Numbered from the stretch's first letter, positions 1-7,409 are shown. The stretch: 64,000 nucleotides of DNA from Lysobacteraceae bacterium NML08-0793 (GCA_002798275.1 NWQR01000004.1:62001-126000), one strand, 5' to 3'. Notes: generated by a model not told the origin, from the sequence alone. Translations and numbers: made by a program.

Positions 1-1
1 T

Positions 2-229
2 GCCCGCCGTTTGGGCAACCTTTTGCCGCCGGGTCTGCATGAGAGCCGTGCAGAGCTTCAGGAAAGTTTCAAAAGCGTGCTCCAGGCCGGGCTTTCCAAG
101 CTGGATCTGGTAACCCGCGAAGAATTTGAAGTCCAGCGCGCCGTGCTTTTGAAAACCCGCGAAAAACTCGAAGCGCTGCAACAGGCCGTTGCCGAGCTTG
201 AGGCACGCAATACCGCCGCACGGCACTAA
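2..229 (+). CDS. ubiK: UbiK-like ubiquinone biosynthesis accessory factor (5' end outside window)
   Basis: The reading frame is already open at the first bases, so the N-terminus lies upstream of the window. The visible part is about 75 residues, mostly charged and helical, with a C-terminal heptad-like stretch (LLKTREKLEALQQAVAELEA) typical of the BMFP/YqiC family. UbiK proteins of this family form a coiled-coil trimer that binds lipids and the UbiJ scaffold and helps the late hydroxylation steps of ubiquinone synthesis under oxygen. The assignment rests on the coiled coil, the small size and the VTREEFEVQRAVL segment that recurs in YqiC proteins. comM follows 44 bases downstream on the same strand, so the two may be co-transcribed. 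Confidence 0.85.
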   Translation, partial: ARRLGNLLPPGLHESRAELQESFKSVLQAGLSKLDLVTREEFEVQRAVLLKTREKLEALQQAVAELEARNTAARH

Positions 230-273
230 GCACCTGCGCGCGGGCAAATCCCGCCGATTCAAAGGAGCAACCA

Positions 274-1776
274 ATGGGACTGGCACGAGTGATGAGCCGG
301 GCACGGGTTGGTGTGCACGCCTGTCCGGTCATGGTGGAAGTGCACTGCGGTGGTGGACTGCCGACAATCTCGATTGTGGGGCTGCCCGAAGCTGCGGTAC
401 GCGAGGCGCGCGAGCGTGTGCGCGCAGCCATCATCAATGCACAACTGGAGTTTCCCGCAGGCCGGGTTACGGTCAATCTTGCCCCGGCGGACTTGCGCAA
501 GGACGGCGGCGGCTTCGACCTGCCGATTGCCCTTGGCATTTTGGCCGCCAGCGGGCAATTGCCGCAGCAGGCGCTGGAAAACTGCGAGTTCATCGGTGAG
601 CTGGGGTTGAGTGGCGAATTGCGCGGAACTGGCGCAGTCTTGCCAGCCGCACTCGCCATCGCCAACAGCGGCAGATGCCTGATTCTGCCCGCAGCCGATG
701 GCGCCGAAGCGGCACTGGCACCGAATGCTGAAATCCGCTGCGCCCGCACGCTGTTGCAGGTTTTTGCCGCCCTGCGCGGCGGCACAGCACTGCCAGAGCC
801 GGAAAGAGCCGCAGTCCTGCCTCCGGCAGCCATGCCCGATCTTGCCGATGTTCGTGGTCAGGCGCAGGCACGCCGGGCACTGGAAGTCGCCGCCGCCGGA
901 CAACATCATCTATTGCTAATGGGCAGCCCCGGCTGCGGCAAAACCCTGCTGGCCGCCCGCCTGCCGGGCATCCTGCCACCAATGAATGAACACGATGCCC
1001 TGGAAAGCGCTGCCATCCAATCCATTTCCAGCCACGGCTTCAATCCCGCGCTCTGGCAACAGCGCCCCTTCCGCACCCCGCATCACACCGCCAGCGCCGT
1101 AGCTCTGGCCGGTGGCGGCTCAACCCCACGCCCCGGTGAAATCTCGCTGGCTCATCACGGCGTGCTGTTTCTGGACGAATTGCCCGAGTGGAGCCGCACC
1201 GCGCTGGAAGTGCTGCGTCAGCCGCTGGAATCGGGCAGCATCACCATCTCCCGTGCAGCCAGACAATGCGAGTTTCCCGCCCATTTTCAGCTAGTGGCGG
1301 CCATGAACCCCTGTCCCTGCGGCTGGGCAGGCGATGATTCCGGGCGTTGTCGCTGTCCCCCCGAACGCATTGCCCACTATCGCGCGCGGATTTCCGGCCC
1401 ACTGCTCGACCGCATCGACCTGCATGTAGAAATGCCACGACTACCGCCCGCCACCCTAGCCGCAGCCGCACCGCCGGGCGAAAGCAGCGCCGACGTGCGT
1501 CAGCGGGTGATTGCCGCGCGGCAACGACAATTGGCGCGCGCCGGAAAAGCCAATGCCCTGCTGAATCAACAAGAACTGTTGCGCGACTGCGCATTGGCCG
1601 CTGCCGAACAAAAGATGCTGGAAACCGCTGCCGAAAAACTACAGCTTTCCGCACGCGCCCTGCATCGCATCTTGCGGGTGGCGCGCAGCATTGCCGACCT
1701 TGCCGATTGCGAAGCGATTGACCGCGCCCATCTGGCTGAAGCCATCGGCTATCGCGGCAGCATTCCGCATTTTTGA
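274..1776 (+). CDS. comM: ComM/YifB family Mg-chelatase-like AAA+ ATPase
   Basis: This is a 500-residue protein of the usual ComM length. An N-terminal ChlI/Lon-like domain (about residues 1-170) is followed by an AAA+ module with Walker A GSPGCGKT near 217-224 and Walker B VLFLDE near 297-302. A cysteine cluster (NPCPCG and CRCP, near 345-360) and a C-terminal Mg-chelatase helical domain complete the family layout. ComM is a hexameric helicase that promotes branch migration during natural transformation in Vibrio and Acinetobacter. In non-competent species its role is less clear. An AGGAG lies just upstream of the ATG. The stop codon directly abuts the stop of the convergent waaA gene, leaving no intergenic base. 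Confidence 0.95.
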   Translation: MGLARVMSRARVGVHACPVMVEVHCGGGLPTISIVGLPEAAVREARERVRAAIINAQLEFPAGRVTVNLAPADLRKDGGGFDLPIALGILAASGQLPQQALENCEFIGELGLSGELRGTGAVLPAALAIANSGRCLILPAADGAEAALAPNAEIRCARTLLQVFAALRGGTALPEPERAAVLPPAAMPDLADVRGQAQARRALEVAAAGQHHLLLMGSPGCGKTLLAARLPGILPPMNEHDALESAAIQSISSHGFNPALWQQRPFRTPHHTASAVALAGGGSTPRPGEISLAHHGVLFLDELPEWSRTALEVLRQPLESGSITISRAARQCEFPAHFQLVAAMNPCPCGWAGDDSGRCRCPPERIAHYRARISGPLLDRIDLHVEMPRLPPATLAAAAPPGESSADVRQRVIAARQRQLARAGKANALLNQQELLRDCALAAAEQKMLETAAEKLQLSARALHRILRVARSIADLADCEAIDRAHLAEAIGYRGSIPHF

Positions 1777-3057
1777 CTACAGCCCCACCGCCGCGAGTGT
1801 TTTGGAAAGTGCCCCGCGCCCTGCCGCCACCAAGGCACGCGCCGCCTCACCTGCGCTGGCTCTGGCCTTAGCATCCTGCAACCAGGCCGCCAGCAGCGGC
1901 TCCAGCGCATCGGCATCGACAGCAATCCGCAACGCACCGACTTCACGCAGACGCGCGGAAATTTCGGCGAAATTGAACAGATGCGGCCCAGTGACCATCG
2001 GCACCCCGGCACTGGCAGGCTCCAGCAAATTATGCCCACCGATTTCCTGAAGGCTGCCGCCAACAAACGCCACATCGGCCACCTCGAAAAACAACGGCAG
2101 CTCCCCCAAGGTATCGACCACGAAGACCGCATCCTGGGTATCCGGCCAGTATTGCTGCTGCCGACTGCCTACACGCAGCCCATAACTGCGAACCCGCTCA
2201 ATAACCGGCGCAAAACGCTCGGGATGGCGGGGCGCCCAGAGCAGCAGCAGATCCGGCCAGCGACGGCGCAAGCGCCGGTGCGTATTGATGACGGCCAGCT
2301 CCTCGTCCGGGTGGGTACTGGCGGCAATCCAGACCATGCGCCGCCCGACGCGATGAACAAACATCGCCCGGAACGATTCAACCCCCTCGCGCAGCGCCAC
2401 ATCAAACTTCAAATTGCCGGTATCCACCACGCGCTCAGGCAGCGCGCCAAGCTTGATGAAACGAGCCGCATCTGCCGAACTTTGCGCACAAACCCGCCGC
2501 ACAGTTGCCAAGGCACGCGACACCAGCGGCGCCAGTACCCGATAGCCACGCAACGAGCGCGCCGACAAACGGGCATTGATGATATTCACCGGCACCCCGT
2601 AATCACGGCAGCCAAATAGCAGATTCGGCCATAGCTCGGTTTCCATGATCAATGCCACTTCCGGCTGGAAATGCCGCAAAAACCGCGCGACCGCACCGGG
2701 CAGGTCATATGGCAGATACACATGCTGCACACGCCCGCCCCAAAGCGACTGGATGCGCTCGGAGCCAGTCGGTGTAATGCAAGTCACCACCATCCGCCGC
2801 TGCGGATATTTCTTCAACAACGCATCCACAAGCGGCGCGGCGGCCGCCACCTCGCCCACCGAAACCGCATGCACCCACAAGGGCGTCGGCGTTGCCGCCG
2901 CATCGCCATAGCGGCCATAGCGCTCCCCCCAGCGCTGGAAATACGCACTCTGACGAAACCCGCGCCAAATCAAGTGATAAATCGTGACCGGCACCAACGC
3001 ATACAGCACGACCGAATACAGGCCGCGCAGCAGATGCTCAATCAAGGACTTTTTCAT
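1777..3057 (-). CDS. waaA: 3-deoxy-D-manno-octulosonic acid (Kdo) transferase
   Basis: This 426-residue protein has the expected WaaA/KdtA length. It has an N-terminal membrane-anchoring helix (residues 10-30, LRGLYSVVLYALVPVTIYHL) followed by a GT-B glycosyltransferase. Family landmarks are HAVSVGEV (63-70), which carries the catalytic base Glu69, the METELWPN motif of the N-lobe, and a C-terminal nucleotide-binding lobe with GGSLQEIGGHNLLEPA. WaaA transfers Kdo from CMP-Kdo to lipid IVA at the inner face of the cytoplasmic membrane, an essential step in LPS inner-core assembly. It converges on comM with no gap. Upstream (higher coordinates) lies an IS3 element about 155 bases from the start codon, which could affect its promoter. 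Confidence 0.95.
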   Translation of the reverse strand: MKKSLIEHLLRGLYSVVLYALVPVTIYHLIWRGFRQSAYFQRWGERYGRYGDAAATPTPLWVHAVSVGEVAAAAPLVDALLKKYPQRRMVVTCITPTGSERIQSLWGGRVQHVYLPYDLPGAVARFLRHFQPEVALIMETELWPNLLFGCRDYGVPVNIINARLSARSLRGYRVLAPLVSRALATVRRVCAQSSADAARFIKLGALPERVVDTGNLKFDVALREGVESFRAMFVHRVGRRMVWIAASTHPDEELAVINTHRRLRRRWPDLLLLWAPRHPERFAPVIERVRSYGLRVGSRQQQYWPDTQDAVFVVDTLGELPLFFEVADVAFVGGSLQEIGGHNLLEPASAGVPMVTGPHLFNFAEISARLREVGALRIAVDADALEPLLAAWLQDAKARASAGEAARALVAAGRGALSKTLAAVGL

Positions 3058-3213
3058 GGCGCAAGGATAAAGGATGAATGAGGACTATCGCCCCCCACCC
3101 CCGCAACAACGCCCCGGCTTGCCATCAAACCATCAAAGCCGAGCAAACCAGCCGCACCGATACGATGCCCAGCACCGAACCGAATCCCCCCCACAAATGC
3201 AGTAACCTTCAAC

Positions 3214-3261
3214 CCTAGCGTAGCCTTCCCCGTCAAGCAGACAGTTGTAAAGGAGAATTTG
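3214..3261 (+). repeat. Left terminal inverted repeat of the IS3 element
   Basis: This arm begins CCTAGCGTAGCCTTCCCC and pairs with the complement of 4384-4433. After the first 18 identical bases the arms differ by a few substitutions and small indels, then share ACAGTT and TAAAGGAGAA. The orfB stop lies inside this repeat, at 3233. Confidence 0.88.
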
Positions 3262-4087
3262 CCCGTTCGCATTGTTGGCGAAAGACGCTCGGTGGCAGGT
3301 TGCCGAGCGACTCGTGCGGGCGTTCTTCGTTGTAGCTTTGCAGCCAAAGGTCGGTGATGTCGCGCACCTGCTCAAGATCTTCGAACAGGTGCGCGTCCAG
3401 CACTTCGGCGCGATAGGTTTTGTTGAATCGTTCAATGTAAGCGTTTTGGTTCGGCTTGCCCGGCTGGATGTGGCGCAGCTCGACGTGATGCTTGCGACAC
3501 CAGTCGACCAGGCTTTGTGCGGTGTATTCAGGGCCGTTGTCACAACGAATGGCCTTGGGCAAGCCGCGCCATTGCTTCAGCTGCTCCAGTGCACGAATCA
3601 CCCGTTCGGCTGGCAGGCTGGTGTCAATCTCAATGGCCAGGGCTTCGCGTACGCCTTCGTCCAGTACATTGAAGGTGCGGAAGCGGCGGCCACCGTAGAG
3701 CGTATCCGCCATGAAATCCATCGACCACAAGATATTGGCTTGCATTGGCACCTCCAGTGTTTGTTTTTCCCGCATCGGCAGGCGCTTCTTCGTTCGGCGC
3801 GGCAGATTGAGTTTGAGTTGGCAGTACACCCGCCAGACCCGCTTGTGGTTCCAAGGGTGCCCATCTAGGCGCAGGCGCCGGAAGCACTTCCAGAAGCCCC
3901 ATCGCCCATGACGTGCGACTACCGCCTGTAATGCCTCAATGACGTCGGTATCCCGTGTCTTTGTCGCCGTCACTGCTCGATACCACGAGGCCTTTGCCAG
4001 ACCGCTGGCGCGGCACGCCCGTTGCACCGACAAGCCATGCTCGACCACCAGAGCCTGCGCCAGCTCGCGCCGCTCTAGCGGTCCCAA
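3233..4087 (-). CDS. IS3-family transposase OrfB (DDE integrase domain)
   Basis: This frame encodes a 284-residue rve-type integrase. It has an N-terminal HTH_21-like region (about 45-105) and a catalytic core with Asp124 (WSMDF), Asp183 (RCDNGPE) and Glu219 (NAYIERFN). The 35-residue spacing between the last two is the DD(35)E signature of IS3 transposases. The C-terminal YNEERPHESLG motif is also typical. The apparent start is a TTG inside orfA, so the protein is most likely made as an OrfAB fusion by -1 frameshifting at the A6G run at 4090-4096. All catalytic residues are present. Confidence 0.93.
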   Translation of the reverse strand: MGPLERRELAQALVVEHGLSVQRACRASGLAKASWYRAVTATKTRDTDVIEALQAVVARHGRWGFWKCFRRLRLDGHPWNHKRVWRVYCQLKLNLPRRTKKRLPMREKQTLEVPMQANILWSMDFMADTLYGGRRFRTFNVLDEGVREALAIEIDTSLPAERVIRALEQLKQWRGLPKAIRCDNGPEYTAQSLVDWCRKHHVELRHIQPGKPNQNAYIERFNKTYRAEVLDAHLFEDLEQVRDITDLWLQSYNEERPHESLGNLPPSVFRQQCERANSPLQLSA

Positions 4088-4350
4088 TGCTTTTTTGCGA
4101 TCACATCCTTCAAGGCATGAATCTCCAGCGCCTGCTCGGCATACAAGCGCTTGAGTCGGCTGTTCTCGGCCTCAAGCTCGCGCATACGCGCCAACTCCGC
4201 AACATCCATGCCGCCATAGCGGCTCTTCCATTTGTAGTACGTCGCCACGCTGATGCCGTGGCTACGTACCAGTTCCTTGATGGGAATGCCCGCATCGGCC
4301 TCTTTCAAAATCCCCACAATCTGTGATTCAGTGAACTTGCTCTTGCGCAT
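4075..4350 (-). CDS. IS3-family transposase OrfA (helix-turn-helix)
   Basis: This is a 91-residue protein. Its HTH_8/IS911-type DNA-binding domain (about residues 5-50, with FTESQIVGILKEADAG and HGISVATYYKWKSRYGG) is followed by a leucine-zipper-like coiled coil (about 55-85, ELEAENSRLKRLY). OrfA of IS3 elements binds the terminal repeats and regulates transposition, and it contributes the N-terminus of the OrfAB transposase. The last codons overlap the start of orfB by 13 bases. Confidence 0.93.
   Translation of the reverse strand: MRKSKFTESQIVGILKEADAGIPIKELVRSHGISVATYYKWKSRYGGMDVAELARMRELEAENSRLKRLYAEQALEIHALKDVIAKKHWDR
4090..4096 (-). other. A6G slippery heptamer for -1 frameshifting between orfA and orfB
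   Basis: On the minus strand the sequence is AAAAAAG, read as A AAA AAG in the orfA frame (codons for Lys-Lys just before HWDR-stop). This is the classical IS3-family -1 slip site. Slipping back one base joins the orfA frame to the LGPLERRELA start of orfB. I did not model a downstream stimulatory structure. Confidence 0.75.
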
Positions 4351-4383
4351 CAGAACGCTCCTTCAGTCATCCTCATAGACTGC

Positions 4384-4433
4384 CAAAAGTTCTCCTTTAG
4401 AACTGTCTCAATTGAGGGGAAGGCTACGCTAGG
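4384..4433 (-). repeat. Right terminal inverted repeat of the IS3 element
   Basis: Read on the minus strand this arm also begins CCTAGCGTAGCCTTCCCC and matches the left arm for 18 bases. It lies upstream of orfA, where IS3 elements normally carry the transposase promoter. Confidence 0.88.
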
Positions 4434-4499
4434 ATTTGCTAGCTTCGACTGGTACGGCTGGCGGGGGCAGGTCACTCTGATGCAAAAAGACATGGGGAA

Positions 4500-4889
4500 G
4501 TGCCTGCTAAGAAAAAAGAATCGGGGTGGAAAATGTTAATTAGTGGAGTAGATTATATTTTAGAAACAGATTTAGAAAATATTGATATTGTTAAAAACTG
4601 TATTCAAAAAATTTCTTCCCTTGTCTGGCATGAGGTATTCTATGATGTAGATGAAGATGACGGTATTTTATACCTGTTTATCGCAAAAAATGAGGAAGAG
4701 TTTGATAAGATGGATGAATTTGGTTTTTTCTCGAATGAGAACGATGGTCCTTTTTTGATTATTTCTAACAAGCTTAATCCTTACATCACATTAGTTTTGC
4801 CAGAGGATATAGAGCATAATTGTTTTTGTAAGAAAATTTATTTTCTAATAAAAGGAGCAGTCGGCGTAGGTCGTGTTAGTCCACGCTAA
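4500..4889 (+). CDS. A+T-rich hypothetical protein, probably acquired
   Basis: The frame encodes 129 residues from a GTG at 4500, or 118 from the ATG at 4533, which has a weak purine-rich stretch (GGGGTGG) upstream. I do not recognise the family. The product is small, acidic and apparently soluble (DVDEDDG, NEEEFDKMDEF), with alternating hydrophobic strands. Size, acidity and composition resemble immunity proteins of polymorphic toxin loci, but no toxin gene is adjacent and this is only a guess. By hand count 109 of 360 bases (about 30%) at 4501-4860 are G or C, far below the flanking core genes. The last residues (AVGVGRVSPR) are encoded by a hairpin repeat, so the original C-terminus may have been lost. 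Confidence 0.6.
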   Translation: MPAKKKESGWKMLISGVDYILETDLENIDIVKNCIQKISSLVWHEVFYDVDEDDGILYLFIAKNEEEFDKMDEFGFFSNENDGPFLIISNKLNPYITLVLPEDIEHNCFCKKIYFLIKGAVGVGRVSPR

Positions 4890-4905
4890 GTGGACGTAAC
4901 ACGAC
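4870..4905. repeat. Inverted repeat (hairpin) spanning the end of the A+T-rich ORF
   Basis: The arm GTCGTGTTAGTCCAC (4870-4884) pairs with GTGGACGTAACACGAC (4890-4905) with one bulged base, leaving the loop GCTAA. The stop codon of the upstream ORF sits in that loop. The structure is followed by AAAATTACG rather than a T tract, so it looks more like a dispersed palindromic repeat than a simple terminator. Confidence 0.7.
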
Positions 4906-5111
4906 AAAATTACGTCTAATATTTCAGACGGCCTTAACGACAAAGGCCGCCTGAAAGGCACAAACATCGGCGAAGGCAACCGCCTCAAAGAATACAAGGG
5001 CAGCGAATAAACTCACAATGCGCCAAGCAATCTGATTTACCGCGAACTACCGAACGCCGAAAACCAGCTCATCCGAACCGAAATCCGGCCAAATTTGACT
5101 TGGCCTGCACC
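4900..5111 (+). pseudogene. Decayed coding remnant of unknown origin
   Basis: The plus frame 4900-5008 is open for about 35 codons (GLNDKGRLKGTNIGEG, then RLKEYKGSE and a stop) and a second stretch in another frame follows (SNLIYRELPNAENQLIR), without a credible start or ribosome-binding site. The residue content looks coding-like rather than random, so this is probably debris of an acquired gene. The uptake-sequence pair lies within the first stretch. No family could be assigned. The stretch ends where the WG-repeat gene begins on the other strand. Confidence 0.35.
4922..4956. repeat. Inverted pair of Neisseriaceae AG-DUS DNA uptake sequences
   Basis: The complement of AGGCCGTCTGAA is present in full at 4923-4934 (TTCAGACGGCCT). 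A second copy with one mismatch (AGGCCGCCTGAA) lies at 4944-4955 in the opposite orientation. Together they form a 14-base stem with one mismatch around a 7-base loop. AGGCCGTCTGAA is the AG-DUS dialect described for part of the Neisseriaceae, where paired uptake sequences often double as transcription terminators. I noticed no other full match in this window. Confidence 0.8.
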
Positions 5112-6338
5112 TCAAAAGCTTTTCTGTCCGGCATGTACGCAGCCCGATGGGTCAACGATTCCCCAGCTGCCGTCCTGTTTGCGAACCAACATCCGGCGCG
5201 CATCCTTGTCGATGGCAGCAATGCTTCCGGGAATATGAGACACCACAACCCGCCCGCTGTAGTCGATAACCCCCGCCCCACCATCATCCGTGAAAACATA
5301 ATATCCACTTTCAAAATCATCCAGCGATGAATATGCCTTGCCTTGCTGCTTTCCGCTTTTATCAATCAACCAGAAAAGCTCATCGCTTCCGCCAACACTG
5401 GCAAGCCCGGCCTTGAATTTGCTCGAAAATACATATTCAGGCGCTATGGAAAGTCTGCCTAAAGCATCTGCATATCCCCACTTCTGACCCACCATGACCG
5501 GCGCCATGCCTTCGTGATAGGCCAGTATCAGGTCAAACCCTTTGCTTGTCATTTTTCCATTGGCATCTGCCAAATACATCCGGTTTTCAGCCCTGCTTTT
5601 CAGGCCCATCACTCCGGTTTCCCGGTTGAAGCTGATCAGACTCAAATCATCAGGCAACCCATCGACAAGGCTTTTGCCGTTCTGGTCGAGGATATTCTTT
5701 CGCCCATCGTTTTCCAGCACAAAAACCAAGCGGCTGTCTGCGTCCAAATGCACAGATGCGTACACAAACGGCAAAACTTCTTTTCCGGTTTTGTCGATTG
5801 CCCCCCAAGAGCCATCCAGATTTGCCGCAGCCCTTCCATTTACCATCCTGCCGGCCTGCTGATACCGTGCCGGGATGACCTGCGCACCCTCTGCATCAAT
5901 ATAGCCATAAAGCCCATCGCGATTTTCAAAGGCGGCCAATCCTTCGGAAAAGGCATCAACAGACTGAACCCCTGTCAATTTCAGTTGCCGTTTAGCGCCA
6001 TCTCCATCCACTATCCACCAAACACGGCCTTTGGATGCCACAAATGGCGGCGCATCTCCGATGGCAAGGTCAAACTCCAACGGCAGTATCGTCCTGCCAT
6101 CACCCAAGCGGATGATGCCCATTTTTCCGTCAAGGGAAACAACCGCAAAGTCTCCAGCCTGATAACCATCGGCATCCATCTCAACCGTATCAAAATCTGG
6201 CAGAAGCCTTGGCATTGACGGGCAGTTTGTCTTGTCCCCATCGGCCATCCATCTGGCATGTGCCTGGGATGGCATGCCGCTGTAGCAGGCCAGCCACAAA
6301 AGGCTTGCCGACATCCAGTAAAAGACTTGTTTTTTCAT
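5112..6338 (-). CDS. Secreted WG-repeat protein
   Basis: This is a protein of 408 residues from the ATG at 6338, which has AAGGAG eight bases upstream; an earlier in-frame start at 6362 lacks this. Residues 1-27 form a signal peptide (hydrophobic SASLLWLAC core, AHA cleavage site), so the product is probably periplasmic or exported. The mature part has repeated WG/KWGxxD-type units (DGLYGYIDAEG, DGSWGAIDKTG, KWGYADALG, DGSWGIVDPSG), each about 40-50 residues apart, as in WG beta-repeat proteins. The function of such proteins is mostly unknown. The gene sits at the edge of the acquired stretch, and its composition looks less G+C-rich than the flanking core. Confidence 0.8.
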   Translation of the reverse strand: MKKQVFYWMSASLLWLACYSGMPSQAHARWMADGDKTNCPSMPRLLPDFDTVEMDADGYQAGDFAVVSLDGKMGIIRLGDGRTILPLEFDLAIGDAPPFVASKGRVWWIVDGDGAKRQLKLTGVQSVDAFSEGLAAFENRDGLYGYIDAEGAQVIPARYQQAGRMVNGRAAANLDGSWGAIDKTGKEVLPFVYASVHLDADSRLVFVLENDGRKNILDQNGKSLVDGLPDDLSLISFNRETGVMGLKSRAENRMYLADANGKMTSKGFDLILAYHEGMAPVMVGQKWGYADALGRLSIAPEYVFSSKFKAGLASVGGSDELFWLIDKSGKQQGKAYSSLDDFESGYYVFTDDGGAGVIDYSGRVVVSHIPGSIAAIDKDARRMLVRKQDGSWGIVDPSGCVHAGQKSF

Positions 6339-6494
6339 TGCCCATCTCCTTGTCTCAAGCAACTCGTCAACGCCGGAACCGCGATATTCCTTTGTTTCAG
6401 GCTAACGCGATTTGTCGTGGCGTTTTTGACCCAAAGCAAATACCCCCTGTCCTGCCGCCCGCATCAGTGCAGCTTGCATGGCTAAAATGCAGCC

Positions 6495-7409
6495 ATGTCT
6501 TCTCCGCCCTTTTCCCGTTCACTGCTTGCCCCCCGCCATTGGCCAATGTGGCTGCTGTTGGGCGGGTTGATGCTGATGGCGCATCTACCCTGGCGCTTGC
6601 AGCGCGCGTTGGGCGCCCCATTGGGTCTGATGCTCGCAAGGCTGCTGAAAGGTCGTCGCCAGGCGGCAGAGCGCAATCTGGCCTTGTGCTTTCCTGCCAT
6701 TGGCGATGCCGAGCGCGAGGCGCTTTTGCGCGCGAGTTTTCGCGATCTTGGCATCGGGTTGTTCGAGTTCGCCAGAGCCTGGTGGGGGCGGATTGAGCCG
6801 ATGCGCCGCGATGTGCAGATTGAAGGGCTGGCGCATCTGCAAGCTCTGCAAGCCGAAGGCCGTGGCGTTTTGATGGTGTCCGGGCATTTCATGACGCTGG
6901 AAATCTGTGGGCGGCTGCTTTGCGACCATGTGCCGCTGGCCGGCATGTATCGCCGTCATCGCAACCCGGTATTCGAGTGGGCGGTGCTGCGCGGGCGGTT
7001 GCGTTATGCCCAGTCCATGTTCGGCAATGACGACCTGCGTGGCGCAATCCGCCATCTCAAGCGCGGCGGCTTGCTCTGGTATGCGCCGGATCAGGACATG
7101 CGCGGCAAGGACACGGTTTTTGCGCCGTTTTTTGGCCTGCCTGCGGCCACCATCACCGCCACCCATCAGCTTGCCCGCTTGACCGGCTGTGCGGTTGTGC
7201 CGTTTTTCCATCGCCGCGAGGGCGGTCGCTATATCCTGCGCATCGCGCCGCCGCTGGCGGATTTTCCCGGCAACGACGTCACCGCCGACACCGCCCGCAT
7301 CAATGCCGCGATTGAGGCGATGGTGCGCGAAGCGCCCAGCCAATACCTATGGATACACCGCCGCTTCAAGCGCCAGCCCGATGGTGTTTCGCTTTACGAC
7401 AAGTCCTGA
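6495..7409 (+). CDS. lpxL: Lipid A biosynthesis acyltransferase (LpxL/HtrB family)
   Basis: This 304-residue inner-membrane acyltransferase has an N-terminal hydrophobic anchor (about 17-45). The HX4E catalytic motif is present as His131-Glu136 in GHFMTLE. Later blocks LLWYAPDQDMRGKDTVFAPFFG (long block starting near residue 195) and QYLWIHRRFK near 290 are diagnostic for the LpxL/LpxM/LpxP group. These enzymes transfer a secondary acyl chain from acyl-ACP to Kdo2-lipid IVA, the product of WaaA encoded nearby. I cannot tell LpxL from LpxM specificity by eye. The gene stands alone and overlaps the 3' end of the convergent O-antigen ligase gene by 16 bases. Confidence 0.9.
   Translation: MSSPPFSRSLLAPRHWPMWLLLGGLMLMAHLPWRLQRALGAPLGLMLARLLKGRRQAAERNLALCFPAIGDAEREALLRASFRDLGIGLFEFARAWWGRIEPMRRDVQIEGLAHLQALQAEGRGVLMVSGHFMTLEICGRLLCDHVPLAGMYRRHRNPVFEWAVLRGRLRYAQSMFGNDDLRGAIRHLKRGGLLWYAPDQDMRGKDTVFAPFFGLPAATITATHQLARLTGCAVVPFFHRREGGRYILRIAPPLADFPGNDVTADTARINAAIEAMVREAPSQYLWIHRRFKRQPDGVSLYDKS

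Larger units (their letters stand above)
3214..4433 (-). mobile_element. Complete IS3-family insertion sequence with two overlapping transposase frames
   Basis: The element is about 1.2 kb and is bounded by long imperfect inverted repeats. The outermost 18 bases, CCTAGCGTAGCCTTCCCC, are identical at both ends, and similarity continues inward to a shared AAAGGAGAA block. It holds orfA (HTH) and orfB (DDE integrase) in the usual overlapping IS3 arrangement, with an A6G slippery heptamer in the overlap. Both frames are intact, so the element looks recent and possibly active. I see no convincing short target duplication: the flanks are TTCAAC on the left and ATTTGC on the right. The transposases read leftwards towards waaA. 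Confidence 0.9.

Noticed and set aside
3054-3347. A 97-codon minus-strand open frame spanning the left IS end and the waaA upstream region.
   Set aside because: It crosses the insertion boundary, overlaps the end of orfB in another frame and has no ribosome-binding site. It is a chance fusion of IS and host DNA.
3206-4443. A target-site duplication around the IS3 element.
   Set aside because: Flanks TTCAAC and ATTTGC share no 3-5 base duplication in either possible register.
4461-4474. The segment complementary to TGACCTGCCCCCGC looks like the end of another IS3-type element.
   Set aside because: Only one short end is present, with no partner end or transposase remnant to the right, and the match relies on memory of typical IS ends.
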